Shown one piece after another: positions 58,764 to 64,000 of a stretch of DNA of 64,000 nucleotides. This DNA is from JACPLA01 sp964602055. Lineage in GTDB: Bacteria; Bacteroidota; Ignavibacteria; UBA10030. The notes below the pieces were generated by a model that saw only the letters and a list, made by a program, of their open reading frames with translations, was not told the origin of the DNA and did no database searches. Positions within the stretch are counted from its first letter, which is position 1, and each line of letters begins with the position of its first letter. Where the stretch lies: assembly GCA_964602055.1 (NCBI GenBank), contig CAZRPU010000005.1:6623-70622 (forward strand), written 5' to 3'. Made by a program: the position numbers and the translations under genes.

Positions 58764-59685
58764 TCCGAAGCCTCCTTGATCTCATCCATTTGCGGGTTTC
58801 AACAGACTGCAGAAGCAGGACGGCCCCAATAACCGCGGTTCCTCCGATGATCTGAGCACCGCCCAGAGATTCACCGAGGGCAAAGTAGGCAATGCCAATT
58901 GCAGCGATGGGCTCCACCATGGTCACAATCCCCACCGTGGACGCATCGAGCAGCTTCAGGCCCGATGCAAACATCGAGTGCGGGATAAGGATGGACACGA
59001 GCGCAAAGAATCCCAGAATTCCCCAATCGCCGGACGAGTACCCCTTCTCGGCGATCTGCCAGGGATTGTTGATCAGTATCCAAAAGACGGTTGAGCACCC
59101 GAACGCATAGAGGAGCATGGTCCAGACGGAATACTTCCGCAGAAGATGCTTGCTGATGAGGAGCATGAAGGCGTAGCTCAACGAAGAGGCTATCCCGCTG
59201 ACGGCCGACCATCCCTGGAGGCGAAAAGCGGTCATATCTCCTCCGCTGACGGCGAAGAAACATCCGGCGAATGACAGGAGCAGAGCCATCACTTTGATTC
59301 CGTTGAGAGCTTCTTCTTTCGAAACGGCGACGGCGTACACCATCACCAGCACGGGGGCGGTATATTGAATGAGAATGGCAGTCGCGACGGTCGATTCGCT
59401 CACCGTATAATAGTAGGAGAAATTGGTCATGGCGATCCCGATGAGCCCGGCGAGGACGAGCGCCCACAGGTCATGCCGTTCGATGCGAAATACGGAACGA
59501 TCACGGAGAAGAAAATAGAGAGCAAGCAGAAGAAATGAGATGGACGAACGCATCTGGACAACGATGAGGGTATCGAAACGCGTGGAAAAAAGGTACTTGG
59601 CAAAGGAAGCCGAACCTCCCCAGAAGAAAACCGCCACCAGAACGAAGATGTACCCGCGCGCGACAGGAGACTGCAGGAGACCCAT
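58753..59685 (-). CDS. EamA-family (DMT) transporter
   Basis: A 310-residue, ten-helix transporter with two EamA repeats: GYIFVLVAVFFWGGSASFAKYLF at the N-terminus and the second copy starting about residue 155 (WSAVSGIASSLSYAFMLLISKHLL). The signature segments SYYYTVSESTVATAILIQYTAPVLVMVYA and VGIVTMVEPIAAIGIAYFALGE are typical. Substrate unknown. The ATG at 59685 lies one base after the stop of the TPR-like gene, with AAGGA upstream. Confidence 0.9.
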   Translation of the reverse strand: MGLLQSPVARGYIFVLVAVFFWGGSASFAKYLFSTRFDTLIVVQMRSSISFLLLALYFLLRDRSVFRIERHDLWALVLAGLIGIAMTNFSYYYTVSESTVATAILIQYTAPVLVMVYAVAVSKEEALNGIKVMALLLSFAGCFFAVSGGDMTAFRLQGWSAVSGIASSLSYAFMLLISKHLLRKYSVWTMLLYAFGCSTVFWILINNPWQIAEKGYSSGDWGILGFFALVSILIPHSMFASGLKLLDASTVGIVTMVEPIAAIGIAYFALGESLGGAQIIGGTAVIGAVLLLQSVETRKWMRSRRLRNAG

Positions 59686-59686
59686 G

Positions 59687-60226
59687 CTATCCTTCCGAAG
59701 AACTGTGGTTATCGGCGAGGCGCCGATAGTATTCCGCCTGTTCTTCATCGCCGCTCATTTCATAGAGACGGGCCAGCCGCTGAAGGAGCGTTTTCTTGTT
59801 CCCGACGTGATTGAGGCCTTCCTTGACAAATTCGATCAACACGTCGACGGGGGGAATGTTCAAGTCGGGATCATAACAGTCGCAGGCGTCCAGATACGGA
59901 TCGGGCTCATCCGGTTTTGTTTCTGCCGCCTTTCTATAATAGAGAATGGCGAGTTCAAAATTGTCGTATGCGGAATACGTGACTTCGAAGACGCTGGCGA
60001 GCCACATATACGTATCATAGGCAATCGATGGAAATTCCCGGGCAAGCTTTCCTCCGAACAGACACAGCTCATCGGGACTGAGCGAATTGTTCCAGAACAG
60101 GAGGCGGTACAACTCCACGTCCTGAATCTGCTGTTCCAAGGCATCTTCAAATGCATCAAAGAGATCGTTGAAATCGGTGCTATTTGCGAAGATTGCTCGA
60201 AGTTCGTCGATCGAATATCGGGGCAT
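59687..60226 (-). CDS. TPR-like repeat protein of unknown function
   Basis: A 179-residue helical protein. Helical pairs resembling tetratricopeptide repeats appear at about 85-112 (NFELAILYYRKAAETKPDEPDPYLDACDCY) and 142-172 (TLLQRLARLYEMSGDEEQAEYYRRLAD). The N-terminal half is acidic and helical. It is the first gene of a five-gene operon ending with NamZ. No catalytic motif; probably a protein-interaction module. Confidence 0.75.
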   Translation of the reverse strand: MPRYSIDELRAIFANSTDFNDLFDAFEDALEQQIQDVELYRLLFWNNSLSPDELCLFGGKLAREFPSIAYDTYMWLASVFEVTYSAYDNFELAILYYRKAAETKPDEPDPYLDACDCYDPDLNIPPVDVLIEFVKEGLNHVGNKKTLLQRLARLYEMSGDEEQAEYYRRLADNHSSSEG

Positions 60227-60321
60227 GCAGCGTCCAGGAGAAACCGCCGGGAGAAAGCGGCATCAGTCAACTTCGGTGATGTATTCAACGCGGGCCCGCA
60301 AGAAGCGGGCAATCGTCCGAA

Positions 60322-60350
60322 AAAGTAAGCATTGGCGGAGCGAAAAGCAA
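60322..60350 (-). promoter_or_regulatory. Predicted promoter of the TPR-EamA-trmH-namZ operon
   Basis: TTGCTT, 17 bases, TACTTT(TT) on the minus strand; start near 60315, leader about 90 bases. A GCCCGC/GCGGGC hairpin with a 5-base loop (about 60294-60310) lies at the leader's 5' end. Confidence 0.5.
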
Positions 60351-60394
60351 GGAACACGGGCGTCCCAGGGACGTCGCCGCTCGCCTTGTCGCGT

Positions 60395-61639
60395 TCATTT
60401 CGCAAGAATCATTTTTCTCGTTTCTTCGGAGAATCCAGACCTCATCCGGCAAAAGTAGATTCCGCCCGGCTGGTGAACAGCATGCCAGAGAACTGTATAC
60501 GTGCCCGGCAATTTCCGATCGTTCACGAGAACAGCGATTTCTCGTCCAAGAATGTCGAACACGCGGAGATCCACCTGTCCCGCCTCGTGAACATAGTAGG
60601 AGATTTCTGTTGTCGGGTTGAACGGATTGGGAAAATTCACGAGAAAACTCTCAGGGTTGATCCTTTGCAGATTCTCCGCCCGCACCGGGGGGTCTTCCAG
60701 AACGAGCTTCACGACCACGGGAAGATGATCGGAGGCCTCGTGTAACGCCATCGCCACGCTGTCCGCAACGGCTGCATTCGGGAGCCTGTTGATCGAGTCA
60801 TTGTAATGCTGGCCGTCATTGCCCCACGCCGCGTACGAGCCCGGAAGGAGCCAGATACCGCCCGGGTCTTTGACCGCCTGCGAAACAAGAATCATGTCGA
60901 ACCTGTCGTCAAGCCCTCCGGTTGCGCCAAAACCGAACGACCGAACGCGCGTGGACTGCGTGTGAAACGGAGCATATACCGGATCATTCCAGACGCCGCT
61001 CATGACGAGGGGATCGACCACAAAGCCCCCCTGGCAAACGGAGGAAACCAGCTTCTGATAGGCCGATTCCATCGAGCCATAGATATTGAAGTCTCCCGCA
61101 ACCACAAAATCCGTCCCGGCAGGTAGGAGGTTCGTTGCCGCGAGGAGGCTGTCGACTTCTTCCGATCTCCTGGTCGAGTCCGCTTCGGGCGTCACGCTGT
61201 TGCCTGCCTTCAAATGGACGCTGAAAACGATAAGCGATCGCCCGGTTGCCTGATGCAGAAGGGTAAACTGGTTGATATCCCTCAGCCGCGTTCGTATGGG
61301 CTTGTTCTCCACGAAGGAGAATTTCCCCGACTTCAGAAAAACTGCGTTGTCGGAGTCATAGCCGTCGATGAAAACGCCTGCAGAATATTCCGTCGATCCG
61401 GCATCGTTCATGACCTTTGTCAGAAAACCCAGAACTGCGGCAGCCGTGTCGATTTCCTGAACGACAAGTATATCGGGGTTGACGCTGCGAACGACGGTGC
61501 GAAAGAACTGGTCGCGGGAATTATCGGACGGATAGTACCTCAGGAGATTGTACGTCATGACACGAACGGTGTCCTGCGACCTCAACCCGCCGGTACAGAA
61601 GAGAAGAAGCGCTGTCAATGAAAGGAATCTCAGGAACAT
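60395..61639 (-). CDS. Secreted endonuclease/exonuclease/phosphatase protein with T9SS sorting domain
   Basis: A 414-residue T9SS cargo. Signal peptide about residues 1-21 (FLRFLSLTALLLFCTGGLRSQ). The EEP domain (about 22-320) has VRVMTYNLLRY, LVVQEID with the metal-binding Glu, HLKAGN, VVAGDFNIYG, DDRFDMILVS and the closing SDHLPVVVKL with catalytic Asp-His. The last 80 residues form the sorting domain: VNFPNPFNPTTEISYY, LRVFDILGREIAVL, GGIYFCRM and final RKMILAK. It is likely a nuclease or phosphodiesterase exported to the surface or medium. ATG at 61639 has GGAG at good distance. Confidence 0.9.
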   Translation of the reverse strand: MFLRFLSLTALLLFCTGGLRSQDTVRVMTYNLLRYYPSDNSRDQFFRTVVRSVNPDILVVQEIDTAAAVLGFLTKVMNDAGSTEYSAGVFIDGYDSDNAVFLKSGKFSFVENKPIRTRLRDINQFTLLHQATGRSLIVFSVHLKAGNSVTPEADSTRRSEEVDSLLAATNLLPAGTDFVVAGDFNIYGSMESAYQKLVSSVCQGGFVVDPLVMSGVWNDPVYAPFHTQSTRVRSFGFGATGGLDDRFDMILVSQAVKDPGGIWLLPGSYAAWGNDGQHYNDSINRLPNAAVADSVAMALHEASDHLPVVVKLVLEDPPVRAENLQRINPESFLVNFPNPFNPTTEISYYVHEAGQVDLRVFDILGREIAVLVNDRKLPGTYTVLWHAVHQPGGIYFCRMRSGFSEETRKMILAK

Positions 61640-61758
61640 GCTGCAATCTCCATTTTTTTTTCTCTTCCCGCAACCTCGTGCGTCACGATCCGGGGCGGCA
61701 AAGCGATCCGATTTTTCTGTTTCCTTATAAGGGCGGATGGCCGGCATGTTTCTCTCCG

Positions 61759-61787
61759 TTGGAAATCCGCGCCCCTTTCGCTATATT
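61759..61787 (+). promoter_or_regulatory. Promoter of the mutT-mutY-ogg2 operon
   Basis: TTGGAA, 17 bases, TATATT(TT) on the plus strand. The -10 ends nine bases before the mutT ATG, so the leader is about two bases or absent. No Shine-Dalgarno precedes the ATG. Confidence 0.65.
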
Positions 61788-61796
61788 TTCTCTTCG

Positions 61797-62186
61797 ATGG
61801 AAACAACCCGCGTTGCTGTCGGCATACTAAAGAGAAACGGAAAGATCCTCGCCTGTCAGCGCAAGAAAGGAAGCCGCTACGGCCTCAAATGGGAATTCCC
61901 CGGAGGCAAGCTCGAGCCCGGAGAGACTGCGCTCCAGTGCGTCCGCCGGGAACTCGCCGAGGAGCTTGCGATTGACGTTCGGGCCGTGCAGGAAACGGAA
62001 TATGAAACCGCCGTCTACGATGACGGGGGAAAATTCGAGGTGGCATATTGTCATATTACGGACTTCACGGGGGAGCCGAAGAACAACGTTTTTGAAACCA
62101 TCCGATGGGTTGATCTCCATGAGCTGAAGCGGCTGGACATGCTCGAAGGAAATCGTTCGATTATTGAGAAGCTCACGCGGGCATGA
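61797..62186 (+). CDS. mutT: MutT-like Nudix hydrolase (8-oxo-dGTP diphosphatase type)
   Basis: A 129-residue Nudix protein. The complete Nudix box GGKLEPGETALQCVRRELAEEL lies at about residues 37-58. The KRNGKILACQRKKGSRYGLKWEFPGG opening and the closing WVDLHELKRLDMLEGNRSIIEKL resemble MutT, which removes 8-oxo-dGTP from the nucleotide pool. The ATG at 61797 gives a normal length; the longer frame upstream would pass through the promoter. It overlaps the MutY-like gene by ATGA, which strongly supports a role in oxidised-guanine repair. Confidence 0.88.
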   Translation: METTRVAVGILKRNGKILACQRKKGSRYGLKWEFPGGKLEPGETALQCVRRELAEELAIDVRAVQETEYETAVYDDGGKFEVAYCHITDFTGEPKNNVFETIRWVDLHELKRLDMLEGNRSIIEKLTRA

Positions 62187-63088
62187 AAGCCAAGAACTCC
62201 CCCAACCGGGTTCGTTCCATCAGAAGGCGTCTTCTCGCCTGGTACAAGACGTCGGCCCGGCCGCTTCCGTGGAGAAAAACGCGCGACGCCTACAAGATTC
62301 TGCTTTCGGAAATCATGCTGCAGCAGACTCAGGTCAACAGGGTGATGGAGCATTATCCCCGGTTTCTCAAGCGCTTTCCTTCGATTCGTTCCCTGGCGGC
62401 TGCCCGAACCAGAAACGTCATTAGCGAGTGGAGTGGCATGGGTTACAACAACCGGGCGGTTCGTCTGCACCGGCTCGCGCGGGAAGTCGTCGCGGGTTTC
62501 GGAGGACGCATACCGCGGTCGGTCCCCATCCTCGAACATCTGCCCGGAGTAGGCCCCTACACCGCAAGAGCAGTGGCAAGTTTTGCGTTCGGACAGCGCC
62601 ATCCGATTGTTGAAACGAATGTCAGGAGAGTTTTCAGCCGCGTTTTCCCCGGAACCTCTTCGGCTGAAGAGGCCTGGATCCTGGCAGAGGCGATTCTTCC
62701 GCGGAAAAATGTCTATCAGTGGAACCAGGCTTTGATGGAGCTCGGCGCTTTGGTGTGTACCGCTTCAAACCCCGGGTGCTCCCGCTGTCCGCTCGCGGAA
62801 GCCTGCCCCAGCGCATTTACCATTGCCAAGCGAAATGCCCGACGCAGGAAGGAACCGGGCCTGGCGGGAATTCCCAACAGAATCTACCGGGGACGCATCG
62901 TGGAGAAACTCAGAAATCTGAGGGGACGACGCATGATTGCCGTCGACACCCTTGGCAAAGAAATCCTCAAGGGCTACACAAAACGGGAACATGCCTGGCT
63001 CCGGAACCTGCTTCATGGCCTCGAGCGCGACGGACTGATCGCTCTTTCGGGCGGACTTCGGGGGAAGAGAGTGTCTTTGGCAGAATGA
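62183..63088 (+). CDS. mutY: MutY-like A/G-specific adenine glycosylase, variant without Nudix domain
   Basis: A 301-residue HhH-GPD glycosylase with iron-sulfur cluster. Catalytic Glu43 in LSEIMLQQTQV, helix-hairpin-helix EHLPGVGPYTARA (about 118-130), and cluster cysteines C192, C199, C202 and C208 (CX6CX2CX5C) are present. The position of the MutY catalytic Asp (LDGNV/LDTNV in known enzymes) reads VETNVRRVF, so Glu144 replaces it. The usual C-terminal Nudix-like domain that reads 8-oxoG (MutY is normally about 350 residues) is missing; about 90 basic residues with a winged-helix look follow the cluster. Substrate is therefore less certain than for canonical MutY. Confidence 0.82.
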   Translation: MKAKNSPNRVRSIRRRLLAWYKTSARPLPWRKTRDAYKILLSEIMLQQTQVNRVMEHYPRFLKRFPSIRSLAAARTRNVISEWSGMGYNNRAVRLHRLAREVVAGFGGRIPRSVPILEHLPGVGPYTARAVASFAFGQRHPIVETNVRRVFSRVFPGTSSAEEAWILAEAILPRKNVYQWNQALMELGALVCTASNPGCSRCPLAEACPSAFTIAKRNARRRKEPGLAGIPNRIYRGRIVEKLRNLRGRRMIAVDTLGKEILKGYTKREHAWLRNLLHGLERDGLIALSGGLRGKRVSLAE

Positions 63089-63720
63089 GGAACAACGTCT
63101 CCGATCTGGCACGCTTGAAGAAAGAACACCGGCAGCGGCAGGCGGCGATTCGATCGCGTCTGCTTGATTTTGCGGCGGTCAAGCCCGAGAATTACTTCTA
63201 TGAGCTGATCTATTGCCTCCTGACGCCCCAGTCAAGCGCAGTCCACGCCGAGAGAACCGTCGATGAGCTGCGCACACGCGGGTTCGCCGATACGGGATTT
63301 GATCCGGAATTTCTTTTGAGAGAGAAAGCCCACTATGTGAGGTTTCATCGGACAAAGGCGAAACGCCTCCTCAAGGTGAGGACGGATTTCCCCGAAATCC
63401 GGAATGCGCTGTCGAACGGCGCCTCAGCTTCTGCTATGCGGGACTGGCTTGTTGCAAACGTCAAAGGCCTGGGCTACAAGGAAGCGACGCATTTCCTCCG
63501 CAACATCGGTAAAAACGGCGGATTGGCCATTCTGGACCGCCACATCCTCAGAAACCTGAAGCGGTTCGGCGTCATCCGGACTCTTCCCGTTACCCTCACG
63601 AAGAAAAAGTACCTTGCCATCGAGAAGCGTTTTCAGCGTTTTGCCGAGAAAACCGGCATTCCACTGGACGAACTCGATTTGTTGTTCTGGAGCATGGAAA
63701 CAGGAGAGGTGAGAAAGTGA
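63085..63720 (+). CDS. N-glycosylase/DNA lyase, Ogg2-type 8-oxoguanine glycosylase
   Basis: A 211-residue HhH-GPD protein of the Ogg2 family. The catalytic lysine is K132 in VKGLGYKEATHFLRNIG and the catalytic Asp is D151 in AILDRHILRNL, both in their family-typical settings. Ogg2 removes 8-oxoguanine from DNA and cuts the strand. Length is normal. It overlaps the MutY-like gene by ATGA and completes a three-gene oxidised-guanine repair operon, taking the role that MutM fills elsewhere (inference). Confidence 0.88.
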   Translation: MRNNVSDLARLKKEHRQRQAAIRSRLLDFAAVKPENYFYELIYCLLTPQSSAVHAERTVDELRTRGFADTGFDPEFLLREKAHYVRFHRTKAKRLLKVRTDFPEIRNALSNGASASAMRDWLVANVKGLGYKEATHFLRNIGKNGGLAILDRHILRNLKRFGVIRTLPVTLTKKKYLAIEKRFQRFAEKTGIPLDELDLLFWSMETGEVRK

Positions 63721-63794
63721 GCAGAGCGACCCGTGAGGCGAAATATGTTCCCGCGTCAACTGCTTTTACTGAACACTGAAAAAAAGAAAGACCC

Positions 63795-64000
63795 ATGAAA
63801 TTCCTCATTCTCGGTTCCGGTCTTATGGGAAGCGCCCTGGCGTTCGATCTCGCCCGTTCAAAAGGCATCACGGGCATTACGCTTGCGGACGTTGATATCG
63901 ATGCCGCGAAACGGACTGCCGACCGCATTGCGTCGCCGCTTATCAAAACCATGCCTTTGCGCGTGGAATATCAGGATGACGTCGTCGCTGCCATGAGCGG
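63795..64000 (+). CDS. Saccharopine dehydrogenase-like NAD(P)-binding protein, 5' part
   Basis: Only the first 68 residues are in the window. They form the Rossmann opening KFLILGSGLMGSALAFDLA followed by ITLADVDIDAAKRTADRI, the pattern of saccharopine dehydrogenase-like NADP-binding domains. The family includes lysine-pathway enzymes and carboxynorspermidine synthases, so no symbol is given. It begins 74 bases after the Ogg2 gene; AAAGAAAGA precedes the ATG. The gap holds no visible terminator. Confidence 0.8.
   Translation, partial: MKFLILGSGLMGSALAFDLARSKGITGITLADVDIDAAKRTADRIASPLIKTMPLRVEYQDDVVAAMS

Overview
The window is a dense, mostly minus-strand bacterial segment of moderate to high GC content (judged by eye, not computed). 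The organism looks like a member of the Bacteroidota-Chlorobiota-Ignavibacteriota group, probably outside the core Bacteroidia. It carries a type IX secretion translocon (SprA), the PorX regulator and three secreted proteins with T9SS type A C-terminal sorting domains. It also has Gram-negative envelope genes (lptF, lptG, kdsB, M48 and TolC-type proteins). Unlike core Bacteroidota, many genes have good Shine-Dalgarno sequences, and the promoters I can read resemble sigma70 sites (TTGNNN, about 17 bp, TANNTT). No RNA gene, insertion sequence, phage or CRISPR array was seen.

Layout. 1-7438: surface polysaccharide operon (GT2 glycosyltransferase, flippase, O-antigen ligase, Wzz-type chain-length protein, SLBB export protein, rmlB) with a promoter at 7618-7646. 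7653-10256: argS, rsfS and a LytR_C protein. 10350-10847: small secreted protein with its own strong promoter. 10983-24042: sprA, porX, tsaE, tsaB, accD, arginase, panC and a GlmU-type nucleotidyltransferase, read from a promoter at 24155-24183. 24209-25214: receiver protein and pdxH. 25346-27837 (plus strand): lptF-lptG. 27841-28971: T9SS cargo with a lamin-tail domain. 29073-36128: a YbhGFSR-like ABC-2 efflux system with its own TolC and a TetR repressor with twin operators. 36324-37526: M24 peptidase. 37632-41522: an isolated four-gene unit (two ATP-grasp ligases, GNAT, lysine 2,3-aminomutase) with its own promoter and terminator. 41773-45699: metallo-beta-lactamase-fold hydrolase, recG, zinc-ribbon protein and a small EamA protein. 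45955-49979: receiver, amidohydrolase, short T9SS cargo, lipoprotein. 50053-53093: kdsB, pyrG, secreted protein. 53347-55561: M48 protease, plsC, gatC. 55707-61639: outer-membrane protein, NamZ, unknown, trmH, EamA, TPR protein, T9SS endonuclease-like cargo. 61797-63720 (plus strand): mutT-mutY-ogg2. 63795-end: start of a saccharopine-dehydrogenase-like gene.

The genes mainly serve the cell envelope (polysaccharide, LPS, T9SS, efflux) plus housekeeping translation and repair. The two most interesting blocks are the KamA/GNAT/double ATP-grasp unit, which looks like a small biosynthetic pathway for a beta-lysine-derived amide, and the overlapping mutT-mutY-ogg2 operon, which gathers all three functions of the 8-oxoguanine (GO) defence in one transcript, with a MutY variant that lacks its Nudix domain. 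Four-base ATGA overlaps between neighbouring genes are very frequent and helped fix many starts. No gene-free stretch exceeds 300 bases.
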